DNA of 64,000 nucleotides, from positions 228,651 to 292,650 of the forward strand of contig NZ_JARSBN010000005.1 in the NCBI RefSeq assembly GCF_029624125.1. The letters are read 5' to 3'. The position numbers were made by a program, and so were the translations under genes. Shown here in pieces: positions 25,057 to 34,061 of the stretch. The notes under the pieces are model-generated. The model was not told the origin of the DNA. It was given only the letters and a program-made list of their open reading frames with translations, and made no database searches. The DNA is from Winogradskyella marincola. GTDB lineage: Bacteria > Bacteroidota > Bacteroidia > Flavobacteriales > Flavobacteriaceae. Positions within the stretch are counted from its first letter, which is position 1; each line of letters opens with the position of its first letter.

Positions 25057-26049
25057 TTAACTACCAGCAATTATACTCTCTAAATCTACCACAACACCAA
25101 CACCAAGTAACTGTTTCCATTGAATTTTTGGACCTTCTACGACTATTTCTTCATTAGTAACTTCATTAGTCTCTATCTCAGACTTAATATCATGGTCATA
25201 TCTTAAATGAGATCCTAATGTAGCTTGAACAAATTTGTTAACCTTCATATCTAAGTTAACTTCCCAATCTACATCGACATTACCAAAGTTTACTAGATAG
25301 TCTGTATATAGTCTTAAGCGTGAATTTAGTTTTATATTATCAAAAACCTCATCTTCAAACTGTCCTGTAAGTAAGACACCAAACTCTTGACGCGTGTTTT
25401 CTCCTTTTTTTACAATATTTCCTTCCATATCGTATATCGCAGGATTAACACCAAAAGCACCTTGATTAGCCAACTCTTCATCTAGCACAAAGGTTGTTTT
25501 TAATGTCAATGGAGATGCATATACAGAAAAACGCTCTATATGTCTACCATACTCCATACCTGTTCCTAAAAACACATAGCCAGGTGCCATAAATCTTGAA
25601 ATAGGGTTTTCATCATCTGGACTACTGTATCCGTTTGCAAACTGCGTATTAAAACTAAATCTTGCTGAGTAAAACCAATTACTCTCTAAACTTTTTTCTA
25701 ATCCAAAGTTAGAAACCACTTCTATAACATCTTCTGTTTTAAACAGTGATTGCTTTTCTTGCTTATTTAAACCGTAACGCAGATTGAGTGACGAATTCCA
25801 AAAGTAAGTTTCTTCTTTGTATTTAGCTGAAGCTTTACCGCTAAGTATTGCAGAAATAGAGTTTGTACCACCAGCACTCCAATTACTAAACGAAACTTGG
25901 TTAAGAAAAAAACCAACTTCATTATCTGTATTCCAACCTAAATTTAACTTTGATTTTGGCTTTCTTAAAAACAAAGAATCTGGTTGTGCCGAAATACATA
26001 AACTAAATAAAAACGTAAAGCCTAAAACATACTTTTTTATATTCTGCAT
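25057..26049 (-). CDS. DUF3078 outer-membrane-type protein
   Basis: A 330-residue protein with a signal peptide (cleavage after CISAQ). The DUF3078 motif appears early: VGFFLNQVSFSNWSAGGTNSIS. It is followed by many amphipathic beta strands with Tyr/Phe/Asn alternation (WNSSLNLRYGLNKQ, FYSARFSFNTQFANGYS), suggesting an outer-membrane barrel. The function of DUF3078 is not established. It lies 15 bases downstream of purM on the same strand. Confidence 0.85.
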   Translation of the reverse strand: MQNIKKYVLGFTFLFSLCISAQPDSLFLRKPKSKLNLGWNTDNEVGFFLNQVSFSNWSAGGTNSISAILSGKASAKYKEETYFWNSSLNLRYGLNKQEKQSLFKTEDVIEVVSNFGLEKSLESNWFYSARFSFNTQFANGYSSPDDENPISRFMAPGYVFLGTGMEYGRHIERFSVYASPLTLKTTFVLDEELANQGAFGVNPAIYDMEGNIVKKGENTRQEFGVLLTGQFEDEVFDNIKLNSRLRLYTDYLVNFGNVDVDWEVNLDMKVNKFVQATLGSHLRYDHDIKSEIETNEVTNEEIVVEGPKIQWKQLLGVGVVVDLESIIAGS

Positions 26050-26064
26050 ATTGCTTGATGGTGT

Positions 26065-27243
26065 TTAATAATTAAAAGTTCCGTATTCACTTTCTATAGT
26101 TAGCTTCTTTTCTTCAGAAGCTTCTACTCTACCTATAATTTGAGCATTAACATTAAACGATTTTGAAATTGCTATAATATCTTCTGCAATCTCTGGCTTA
26201 ACGTACAATTCCATACGATGCCCACAATTAAAAACTTGATACATCTCTTTCCAATCTGTATTAGATTGTTCTTGTATAAGTTTGAATAACGGTGGAATTT
26301 TGAACATATTATCTTTTACTATATGTAGATTATCTACAAAGTGAAGGATTTTGGTTTGTGCGCCACCACTGCAATGCACCATACCATGTACAGTATCACT
26401 ATTATATTTATTAAGAATACTCTTAATGATTGGAGCATATGTTCTGGTTGGTGACAATACCAATTTACCTGCATCTATTGGAGAATCCTCTACAGAGTCT
26501 GTAAGCTTGGTATCTCCAGAATACACCAATTCTTCTGGCACTGAAGCATCAAAGCTTTCAGGATATTTTTCTGCTAAATATTTTGAAAAAACATCATGTC
26601 TTGCCGATGTTAATCCATTACTACCCATTCCTCCATTGTAATCCGTCTCGTAAGTGGCTTGACCAAAAGATTCTAAACCTACAATAACATCTCCTTCAGA
26701 AATATTAGCGTTATCTATGACGTCTGACCGTTTCATACGAGCCGTTACAGTAGAGTCTACAATAATAGTTCTTACTAAATCACCAACGTCTGCCGTTTCA
26801 CCACCTGTAGAATGTATGGTTACTCCAAAGCTTTTAAGATCTTCTATTAATTCTTCTGTACCATTAATAATTGCTGAAATAACTTCTCCAGGAATAAGGT
26901 TTTTATTTCTTCCTATGGTAGAAGATAACATAATATTATCTGTAGCACCTACACAAAGTAGGTCGTCAATATTCATAATTAATGCATCTTGGGCTATACC
27001 CTTCCAAACAGAGATGTCTCCTGTTTCTTTCCAGTACATATAAGCTAAAGAAGACTTAGTACCTGCTCCATCTGCATGCATTATTAAGCAGTACGCTTCA
27101 TCATTGGTTAAATAATCTGGTACTATTTTACAAAAAGCCTTAGGAAAAAGTCCTTTATCTATATTTTTTATAGCATTATGTACATCTTCTTTTGAGGCAG
27201 AAACTCCTCTTTGTGCATATCTTTTGCTTACAGAATTACTCAT
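26065..27243 (-). CDS. purM: phosphoribosylformylglycinamidine cyclo-ligase (AIR synthetase)
   Basis: Fifth step of purine synthesis: ATP-dependent ring closure of FGAM to AIR. The 392-residue sequence shows RYAQRGVSASKEDVHNAI at the start, HADGAGTKSSLAY (ATP/FGAM site), DALIMNIDDLLCVGA, GGETADVGDL and the C-terminal GMVHCSGGAQTKIL and FNCGHRMELYV. The longer Bacteroidota form of PurM. Downstream DUF3078 may be co-transcribed. Confidence 0.95.
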   Translation of the reverse strand: MSNSVSKRYAQRGVSASKEDVHNAIKNIDKGLFPKAFCKIVPDYLTNDEAYCLIMHADGAGTKSSLAYMYWKETGDISVWKGIAQDALIMNIDDLLCVGATDNIMLSSTIGRNKNLIPGEVISAIINGTEELIEDLKSFGVTIHSTGGETADVGDLVRTIIVDSTVTARMKRSDVIDNANISEGDVIVGLESFGQATYETDYNGGMGSNGLTSARHDVFSKYLAEKYPESFDASVPEELVYSGDTKLTDSVEDSPIDAGKLVLSPTRTYAPIIKSILNKYNSDTVHGMVHCSGGAQTKILHFVDNLHIVKDNMFKIPPLFKLIQEQSNTDWKEMYQVFNCGHRMELYVKPEIAEDIIAISKSFNVNAQIIGRVEASEEKKLTIESEYGTFNY

Positions 27244-27292
27244 TGAAACTATTAATGATTCTTAGTACTGCAAAAGTAAGAATAGAAATTAA

Positions 27293-27976
27293 TTATTTGA
27301 TTAAATTAGAATTTATTACGGTTTCAATATTTTCTAATATCTTCTCTTTTCGTTTTTTTCCACCAAAATATAAGTTTGCACCTAGACCTACTCTCAGAAA
27401 AGATTCGTCATTATCTGGCACTATTAAACCTTCCATTTCGTTAGAAAGCACATAATTATAATCTCCAAATAGTTTTAATCCTAATCCATCCATTATCATG
27501 TACTCTAATCCTAAACCAAATTGAACTTTGGTGTGTGTTTCTTCAAACCCACTAGACGCATTATAACCATAACCTCCAAATACAAAAGGGGAAATGTTAC
27601 GGTGCGGAATTATTAAATATTCAAGATTAAAATCAAAGGACATAAAATTTTCTTTAGCTGTATCGCTAATTGCAATACTATATCTATTGAATGATAGATT
27701 AACATTAAGATTGCTTATAATATGATACTTATAACCTACTCTTAAAAAAAAGTCTAGTTCTGAATCTGGATAATCGCCAAAAATCATTGTTGTTCCTGCG
27801 AGAGCATCAACCACGTGGTTTCCTCGCAACTCTAAAAAATCTAATTCTCGGTGTAACGCTTTACTGTTTTGTATTGTTGATTCTTCCTGTACATCAGATT
27901 CTTGTGCAGACACAAAATACAGGCTAAAAAAAATAAAGATTATTGTTAGAAATTGATTTTTATTAATAGCAATCAT
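27293..27976 (-). CDS. outer-membrane beta-barrel protein
   Basis: A 227-residue protein with a signal peptide (cleavage near VSAQE) and repeated amphipathic strands ending in aromatic residues (YKYHIISNLNVNLSFNRYSI, VQFGLGLEYMIMDGLGLKLFGDYNYVL). It resembles the eight-stranded OmpA/OmpW-like porin fold common in Bacteroidota. The tail after FGGKKRKEK is helical. No specific family is recognised. It lies upstream of purM in the same direction with a 49-base gap. Confidence 0.7.
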   Translation of the reverse strand: MIAINKNQFLTIIFIFFSLYFVSAQESDVQEESTIQNSKALHRELDFLELRGNHVVDALAGTTMIFGDYPDSELDFFLRVGYKYHIISNLNVNLSFNRYSIAISDTAKENFMSFDFNLEYLIIPHRNISPFVFGGYGYNASSGFEETHTKVQFGLGLEYMIMDGLGLKLFGDYNYVLSNEMEGLIVPDNDESFLRVGLGANLYFGGKKRKEKILENIETVINSNLIK

Positions 27977-28077
27977 AAAAGTTTAATTTGTATGTAAGTG
28001 CAGGTGACCTAAATGACTGAGGCTGCACAATATAGAAAAATATTTCACAAAGCATCACAAAATCAAAGACCAACTGT

Positions 28078-28117
28078 AATAAAAAAGGATAAAACCATAA
28101 ATATGATTTTATCCTTT
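28078..28117 (-). terminator. intrinsic terminator after the 45-residue ORF
   Basis: AAAGGATAAAA pairs with TTTTATCCTTT around a 12-base loop; read leftward it is followed by TTTTTTATT. A second small hairpin (GGCC-TTT-GGCC) lies at 28128-28140. Confidence 0.65.
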
Positions 28118-28158
28118 GTAATTTTTAATGGCCTTTGGCCTTATTAATGTCTTAATTT

Positions 28159-28296
28159 TTAAGATTCCGTCAGTAGCGTTGGCTGTATGTTAACAACCTC
28201 ATCATTAACAACATCTTTTATATCCTCAGAGTTGTCTTGTGATAAAATTAAGGTCGCACCCACTAGAATAGCTACACTTAAAAGTAACTTCTTCAT
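28159..28296 (-). CDS. small exported protein (45 aa)
   Basis: ATG at 28296 opens a 45-codon frame with a clean signal peptide (MKKLLLSVAILVGATLILSQ) and a short acidic mature part (DNSEDIKDVVNDEVVN). A terminator follows at the expected distance, supporting a real transcription unit. No family is recognised. The mature peptide would be only about 25 residues; it could be a secreted peptide or a decayed remnant. Confidence 0.55.
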   Translation of the reverse strand: MKKLLLSVAILVGATLILSQDNSEDIKDVVNDEVVNIQPTLLTES

Positions 28297-28452
28297 TTTT
28301 ACAAATATTGATTAATAGCACTACAAACATACTAAATAAACATATTTTAAAAATGGTGAAAACTAGTTTTTTTGCTACAATTCATAGGGTTTTCGACAAC
28401 TAGACAATTGTTATCGACAAACGACACTAATTCTAATTTTTGCACCAATATT

Positions 28453-28472
28453 TATACGTATTACTACGTATA
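28453..28472. promoter_or_regulatory. 20-bp palindrome downstream of glnN
   Basis: TATACGTA-TTAC-TACGTATA is a perfect inverted repeat between the glnN stop and the 45-residue gene. It could be an operator of the small gene or part of the glnN 3' end; there is no T-tract. Confidence 0.3.
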
Positions 28473-28489
28473 TCACAGGCCTAACTCCT

Positions 28490-30697
28490 TTATTTAGTGA
28501 AAAGCAACTCTCTGTATTTGGTTAATGGCCAAAGCTCATCGTCTATCATAAGTTCTAACTTATCGCAATGGTATCTTATATCATCAAAAAGTGGTTTTAC
28601 TTTATTGCAATACCCTTTTGCTTTCTTTTCTATATTACCCTGAGAATTAACACTTTTTCGTTCTTCTATCATTTTAGTCACCGAAGAATTAATAGCCTCA
28701 ATGTGTCTAGAAATCTGTTCGATAATATTTAATTGCTCTTTAGCAAAATCTTTAAATTGATCTCCATAAATAGCCTTAAGTCCCTTTACATTCTCTATCA
28801 GTATGTTTTGATATCTTACAGCAGTAGGCACCACATGGTTACGTGCAATATCTCCAAGAACTCTACTCTCTATTTGAACATGAAGTATGTACTCCTCCAT
28901 TTCAATCTCATAACGAGCCTTAGATTCTACTTCATTCATAACACCAAGGTTTTCAAACAGCTCTATTGAAGATTTAGACACTTTTACCTTTAGTGCTTCT
29001 GGTGTCGTTTTATTATTACTTAAGCCTCTTTTTTTAGCTTCTTTTTCCCATATTTCACTATAACCATTTCCTTCGAAAAGAATTGCCTTTGATGTCTTAA
29101 TGTATTCTCTTAACACATTAAAAATGGCGTCATCTTTTTTCATTGATTTTTTATCAATTAAAACATCAACTTCTTCTTTAAAATCTATTAATTGTTTCGC
29201 TACTATGGAGTTTAACACTGTCATAGGATTTGCGCAATTGGCTTTAGAACCTACAGCTCTAAATTCAAATTTATTACCTGTAAATGCAAAAGGCGAAGTT
29301 CTGTTTCGATCTGTATTGTCTAATAGAATTTCTGGAATTTTACCTACAACATTTAGTTTTAAATCTGTTTTCTCTTGAGGTGATAGTTTCCCTTTTGTTA
29401 CGGTTTCTAGCTCCTCTAATACTTTGGTTAATTGCGCACCAATAAAAACAGAAATTATAGCAGGTGGTGCTTCATTAGCTCCCAAACGATGATCATTACT
29501 TGCCGATGCAATGGCAGCTCTTAACAATTCCTCGTGTGTTTGTACTGCTTTTATGGTATTTATAAAAAAGGTTAAAAATTGTAAATTACTCATTGGTGTT
29601 TTACCAGGAGACAAAAGATTTATTCCTGTATCTGTACTCAAGCTCCAGTTATTGTGTTTACCAGAACCGTTAACACCTGCAAAAGGTTTTTCGTGCATTA
29701 ACACGCTAAAATTATGACGCTTAGCCACCTTTTGCATCACATCTACCAACAATGAATTATGATCTACTGCAAGATTGGCTTCTTCAAAAATTGGAGCTAA
29801 TTCAAACTGATTTGGTGCTACTTCATTATGTCTTGTTTTAACAGGAATACCCAACAACATACATTCGTTTTCCAAATCTCTCATGTAAGCCATCGCTCTA
29901 GATGGAATAGTACCAAAATAATGATCATCTAACTGCTGGCCTTTAGCAGGCGAGTGTCCTAACAATGTTCTTCCTGTAAGTACAATATCTGGTCTTGATG
30001 TTGCTAACGCATTATCTATTAAAAAATACTCCTGCTCCCAACCCAAAGAAGCACTTACTTTTTTAACATTTTTATCAAAATATTTACAAACAGCAACAGC
30101 CGCTTTGTCAACTGCATGCAACGCTCTTAATAATGGTGTTTTGTAATCTAAAGCTTCGCCTGTGTAAGAGACAAAAACTGTAGGAATACACAAAGTTGTA
30201 CCATAAACAAAAGCAGGAGACGTTGGGTCCCATGCTGTATAACCTCTTGCTTCAAACGTATTTCGAATTCCTCCATTTGGAAAACTAGAAGCATCTGGCT
30301 CTTGCTGCACTAACTGACTGCCACCAAACTTTTCAATTGCAATACCATCACCAATAGTCTCAAAGAAAGCATCATGCTTCTCTGCTGTAGCACCTGTTAG
30401 TGGCTGAAACCAATGTGTATAATGTGTAGCTCCTTTAGAAATTGCCCATTCTTTCATTCCGGTAGAAATGTGGTCTGCTAAAACTCTATCTATTTTAGTG
30501 CCTTTAGTTACTGCCTCTATAATACTAGACAAAGCTTCTTTGGTTAAATATTGACGCATAGAAGCCTCATTAAATACATTAGCACCAAATACTTCTGAAC
30601 GTCGTTTTGGCTCTTTAATTTTTAAAGGTTTTCTTTTTAATGATTCTTTTACAGCGAAAAATCTCAATGTTGACATATTAGTAATATTTTGGCCCAA
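28490..30697 (-). CDS. glnN: glutamine synthetase type III
   Basis: ATP-dependent synthesis of glutamine from glutamate and ammonium. The 735-residue GSIII subunit shows the N-terminal RRSEVFGANVFNEASMRQYL, GATHYTHWFQPLTGATAEKHDAFF, GWEQEYFLID (metal/glutamate site), RHNEVAPNQFELAP, GSGKHNNWSLS and NRTSPFAFTGNKFEFR. Full length. It is divergent from a type II glutamine synthetase gene across a 155-base region, which should hold both promoters. Confidence 0.96.
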   Translation of the reverse strand: MGQNITNMSTLRFFAVKESLKRKPLKIKEPKRRSEVFGANVFNEASMRQYLTKEALSSIIEAVTKGTKIDRVLADHISTGMKEWAISKGATHYTHWFQPLTGATAEKHDAFFETIGDGIAIEKFGGSQLVQQEPDASSFPNGGIRNTFEARGYTAWDPTSPAFVYGTTLCIPTVFVSYTGEALDYKTPLLRALHAVDKAAVAVCKYFDKNVKKVSASLGWEQEYFLIDNALATSRPDIVLTGRTLLGHSPAKGQQLDDHYFGTIPSRAMAYMRDLENECMLLGIPVKTRHNEVAPNQFELAPIFEEANLAVDHNSLLVDVMQKVAKRHNFSVLMHEKPFAGVNGSGKHNNWSLSTDTGINLLSPGKTPMSNLQFLTFFINTIKAVQTHEELLRAAIASASNDHRLGANEAPPAIISVFIGAQLTKVLEELETVTKGKLSPQEKTDLKLNVVGKIPEILLDNTDRNRTSPFAFTGNKFEFRAVGSKANCANPMTVLNSIVAKQLIDFKEEVDVLIDKKSMKKDDAIFNVLREYIKTSKAILFEGNGYSEIWEKEAKKRGLSNNKTTPEALKVKVSKSSIELFENLGVMNEVESKARYEIEMEEYILHVQIESRVLGDIARNHVVPTAVRYQNILIENVKGLKAIYGDQFKDFAKEQLNIIEQISRHIEAINSSVTKMIEERKSVNSQGNIEKKAKGYCNKVKPLFDDIRYHCDKLELMIDDELWPLTKYRELLFTK

Positions 30698-30793
30698 AAA
30701 TACGAAATTATCAAAATCAAAGATACAGACCCCTTAAAATTTAGGGTTTATTAACAAGTATTAATAACATTTCACCTAAAAGACCCTATATTT

Positions 30794-30824
30794 TTTGACC
30801 ATTTAAAAAAAAGAGCAATCTTTG
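30794..30824 (+). promoter_or_regulatory. predicted promoter of the type II glutamine synthetase gene
   Basis: TTTG (30794-30797), 19 bases, AATCTTTG (30817-30824): a -33/-7 pair of Bacteroidota type with one mismatch in the -7 box, 29 bases before the ATG. Confidence 0.5.
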
Positions 30825-30852
30825 CAGTGTCAAATTATAAATCCTATTACTG

Positions 30853-31869
30853 ATGAGTAAATCTAAATTAGAGTACATATGGCTAGACGGTTACAAGCCA
30901 ACTCAAAACATGAGAAGTAAAACTAAAGTTGAGGACGATTTTAGTGGTAAATTAGAAGATTGCCCTATTTGGTCTTTTGATGGTAGTTCTACAAGACAAG
31001 CTGAAGGTGGTTCTTCTGACTGTTTATTGAAGCCTGTTGCTATCTATCCTGATCCTACAAGAAAAAATGGTTATTTGGTAATGACTGAAGTATTAAATGC
31101 TGATGGTACACCTCACGCCTCAAACGGAAGAGCTACTATTGATGATGATGATAACGATTTTTGGTTTGGTTTTGAGCAAGAATACTTTATTATGGACAAG
31201 AAAACGCAATTACCATTAGGTTTCCCTGTTGGTGGTTATCCTGCTCCACAAGGTTTGTATTATTGTTCTGTTGGTGGAAGAAATACTCATGGTAGAGATT
31301 TAGTTGAAGAACACGCAGACCTATGTATTGCTGCTGGATTAAACTTTGAAGGTATAAACCAAGAGGTTGCTTCTGGTCAATGGGAATTTCAGTTATTTGC
31401 TAAAGGAGCAAAAAAGGCTGGTGATGAGATTTGGGTAGCACGTTATTTATTAGACAGATTAACAGAAAAATATGGTTATTACATTGAATACCACCCAAAA
31501 CCATTAGGTAAAGATATGGATTGGAATGGCTCTGGTATGCACGCTAACTTCTCTAACACTACATTAAGAACTTGTGGAAGCAAAGAGACTTACGAAAAAA
31601 TATGTGAAGCGTTTAGACCTGTTGTAAAAGAACATATAGAGGTTTACGGAGAGTTTAACGACCAACGTTTAACAGGTGACCACGAAACACAAGCTATAGA
31701 TGAGTTTAGCTTTGGAGTTTCTGATAGAGGTGCTTCTATCCGTATTCCTATCATCACAGTTGAAAAAGGATGGAAAGGCTGGTTAGAAGATCGTCGTCCA
31801 GCTTCTAATGCAGATCCTTACAAAGTTGCAGGTAGAATTGTAAAGACAGTAAAAAGTGCTGATGTTTAA
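30853..31869 (+). CDS. glutamine synthetase type II (eukaryotic-type)
   Basis: Glutamine synthetase of the GSII group, 338 residues. KLEYIWLDGYKPTQNMRSKT and WSFDGSSTRQAEG in the beta-grasp domain, then FWFGFEQEYFIMD, GGYPAPQGLYYCSVGG, the catalytic WNGSGMHANFS, FSFGVSDRGASIRIP and the ending EDRRPASNADPY. No adenylylation loop of the GSI type. It sits divergent to glnN; many Flavobacteriaceae carry both. Followed by a strong terminator. Confidence 0.95.
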   Translation: MSKSKLEYIWLDGYKPTQNMRSKTKVEDDFSGKLEDCPIWSFDGSSTRQAEGGSSDCLLKPVAIYPDPTRKNGYLVMTEVLNADGTPHASNGRATIDDDDNDFWFGFEQEYFIMDKKTQLPLGFPVGGYPAPQGLYYCSVGGRNTHGRDLVEEHADLCIAAGLNFEGINQEVASGQWEFQLFAKGAKKAGDEIWVARYLLDRLTEKYGYYIEYHPKPLGKDMDWNGSGMHANFSNTTLRTCGSKETYEKICEAFRPVVKEHIEVYGEFNDQRLTGDHETQAIDEFSFGVSDRGASIRIPIITVEKGWKGWLEDRRPASNADPYKVAGRIVKTVKSADV

Positions 31870-31891
31870 TCAACAGCATTAATTTATAAAT

Positions 31892-31925
31892 AAAAAAAGC
31901 TCATAATTATTATGAGCTTTTTTTG
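31892..31925. terminator. intrinsic terminator, convergent
   Basis: AAAAAAGCTCATAA pairs with TTATGAGCTTTTTT around TTA. It serves the GSII gene (+) and the antiporter gene (-). Confidence 0.85.
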
Positions 31926-31929
31926 TATC

Positions 31930-32880
31930 TTATTTTAAAGCCAAAAAGATAAATATCATATAAGCACCAAACAACAACATGCCCTTATAACGCCCAATAA
32001 CAAATCGTTTTGGAATAAGCATTAGAGGCACTAATACGGCTGCAAATGCTATCATCCAAAAAATATTGGTCGATAAGATTTCTGGTGTTTCAGGATTTAC
32101 AGCTATAGGTTTTATTATAGCTGTTAAACCCAATACCGAAGCAATATTAAATATATTTGAGCCAATTAAATTTCCTAAAGAAATAGCCTTTTCACGTTTT
32201 AAAGCCGCTATAACAGAAGCTGCTAATTCTGGAACACTCGTACCAATTGCAATAACCGTTACAGAAATTGCATAATCACTTATACCAACCGCTTTTGCAA
32301 GGTCTTTTGCACCTTCTACAAGCCATTCTGATCCAAAATATAAGCCTGCAGCACCAATAATTAACCAAGCTACAATCTTAAAGTTAGATACTACTGCTAA
32401 TGCATCATCAACCTCATCTAAATTTGCTTTAATCGTTTTTCTAGAGCTTCTAATGAGTATAACCAAAAATACAATTAAGGCTATAAAAAGAATTGCTCCT
32501 TCTAAAGCAGAGAGCAGTTCATCATTCTTCAAAAAATAATATAACGCAAAGGATACCAACATCATCATAGGCCAATTTAATCGGTAAAAATCTCGATCTA
32601 CAGCCAACGGAGAAATAATTGCTGTAATACCTAGCACTAAACCTATATTAGCAATATTAGAACCTATAACGTTACCCAAAGCAATATCTGTAACACCATC
32701 TAAAGCAGCCTGTAAACTCACCAAAAGTTCTGGTGCAGACGTTGCAAAAGACACCACTGTCATACCAATAACCAACTTAGAAATCTTTAGCTTAAAGGAC
32801 AAACCTACAGAAGCTCTAACCAAAAAATCACCACCAACAACCAACAAAGCTAAGCCAGCTATAACAAGAAATACACTCAT
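31930..32880 (-). CDS. calcium/sodium antiporter (CaCA family)
   Basis: A 316-residue membrane exchanger of the YrbG type. Two inverted halves each contain the alpha-repeat: ALGNVIGSNIANIGLVLG (about residue 70) and SLGNLIGSNIFNIASVLG (about 235), with TSAPELLVS and TSVPELAAS supplying the acidic transport residues. About ten membrane helices. It exports Ca2+ in exchange for Na+ or H+. Divergent from the TlpA/BlaI operon; the large palindrome lies in the shared upstream region. Confidence 0.9.
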   Translation of the reverse strand: MSVFLVIAGLALLVVGGDFLVRASVGLSFKLKISKLVIGMTVVSFATSAPELLVSLQAALDGVTDIALGNVIGSNIANIGLVLGITAIISPLAVDRDFYRLNWPMMMLVSFALYYFLKNDELLSALEGAILFIALIVFLVILIRSSRKTIKANLDEVDDALAVVSNFKIVAWLIIGAAGLYFGSEWLVEGAKDLAKAVGISDYAISVTVIAIGTSVPELAASVIAALKREKAISLGNLIGSNIFNIASVLGLTAIIKPIAVNPETPEILSTNIFWMIAFAAVLVPLMLIPKRFVIGRYKGMLLFGAYMIFIFLALK

Positions 32881-32970
32881 CTACAACCCAAATATTTAAT
32901 TCATATTTTTTAAGAATTGCGAAGATAGTATTTCATTTTCAAAGCAAACAAAAACTAAATTTTTCGTTAA

Positions 32971-33010
32971 ATAACTATTTTTATAGTTGATCAACTATAA
33001 AAATAGTTAT
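32971..33010. promoter_or_regulatory. 40-bp perfect palindrome, probable double BlaI-type operator
   Basis: The whole 40 bases read identically on both strands, centred on GATC. Each half contains AACTAT-N4-ATAGTT, itself a dyad, so the site looks like two adjacent dimer sites. Its right end overlaps the promoter box TATATTTG (33008-33015), and TTG at 32987-32989 sits 18 bases upstream of that box. A repressor bound here would block the TlpA/BlaI/BlaR1-like operon. A BlaI-family repressor is encoded in the operon itself. Confidence 0.7.
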
Positions 33011-33046
33011 ATTTGAATCTAAGAACTTAAATCAACACATTTTTAA

Positions 33047-34048
33047 ATGCGAAAAATCACAATACTTTTCTTAATAACTCTTTGCTTATCTTGCAAGGAG
33101 GAAAAGCAAATAAAGTTTTCATTAACTGGCACTACCAATAGCATTGAAGATGGAACTTTATTGTTCCTTGATATTGAATCTCATAATATATTAGACTCTA
33201 CTATTGTAGTTGATAATAAATTTGCATTCGAAAGGAATTTACCTGAACCTATTGTTACAGGAATCTTACGAACAAAAGACTTTTCTCATTACAGATTTAT
33301 TTGGTTGGAGAATGATGACATGACTTTTGATGCCAGCAATACAGATTTTAGAAATGCTAAAATCACTGGATCAGAATCAGAAACATTAAGCCAAAAACTA
33401 TACAACCTAGTAAAAGAGGTTGAACCTCATAGTAAAGAACAACGTGAAATTGAACAAAAATTCATCAACAATAACCCTAATAGTATTGTAAGCGCAAACA
33501 TTTTAGCCACATATTCTACGACTTGGGGAAAAGAAACAACCGAAAAGCTTTTTAATAATTTTTCTTTAGAAAATAAAAATACACTTTACGGTAAAGAAAT
33601 CGCTTCTTTTATAGAACTAAATAAGAATCCAAGAATTGGCGATTATTATGTCGATTTTGAAATGAAAAACACAACCGGTAAAACACTAAAGCTATCCGAT
33701 AATTTAGGTAAACTAACCCTATTAGAGTTTTGGAGTTCAAATTGTGCTCCATGCAAAAAAGAAAATCCAAATCTTATAAAAACTTACAATAGGTTCAATT
33801 CTTTTGGGTTTGAAATTTTTGCAGTCTCACATGACATCGATAAAGAAAAATGGATAAAAGCAATAGAGACAGACAAACTAGCATGGATTCATGTAAGTGA
33901 CCTAAAACGATCTGATAAGGCTTCATTGATTTATGGTATTAATGGAATTCCTGATAACTTTTTAATTAATGAAGAAGGAATTATTGTAGGTAGAAACTTG
34001 AGAGGTGAAAAATTAAACAATAAGATTATAGAATTAATAGGTGATTAA
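33047..34048 (+). CDS. TlpA-like thiol-disulfide lipoprotein with DUF4369-like N-terminus
   Basis: A 333-residue lipoprotein (LITLCLSC, Cys16). The N-terminal beta domain (about 22-120) fits DUF4369 (FSLTGTTNSIEDGTLLFLD, LRTKDFSHYRF). The C-terminal thioredoxin domain (about 195-333) has the active site Cys233-Ala-Pro-Cys236 in FWSSNCAPCKKENP and cis-Pro in GINGIPDNFLINEEG. Likely a membrane-anchored periplasmic reductase. It is first in an operon with a BlaI-type repressor and a BlaR1-like sensor, behind the 40-bp palindrome. Confidence 0.88.
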   Translation: MRKITILFLITLCLSCKEEKQIKFSLTGTTNSIEDGTLLFLDIESHNILDSTIVVDNKFAFERNLPEPIVTGILRTKDFSHYRFIWLENDDMTFDASNTDFRNAKITGSESETLSQKLYNLVKEVEPHSKEQREIEQKFINNNPNSIVSANILATYSTTWGKETTEKLFNNFSLENKNTLYGKEIASFIELNKNPRIGDYYVDFEMKNTTGKTLKLSDNLGKLTLLEFWSSNCAPCKKENPNLIKTYNRFNSFGFEIFAVSHDIDKEKWIKAIETDKLAWIHVSDLKRSDKASLIYGINGIPDNFLINEEGIIVGRNLRGEKLNNKIIELIGD

Positions 34049-34061
34049 AAACTAATAGAAA

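Noticed and set aside
28060..28148. Hairpins after the 45-residue gene as a riboswitch
   Set aside because: Only simple stems with a T-run; no known aptamer features and no downstream regulated gene on that strand.
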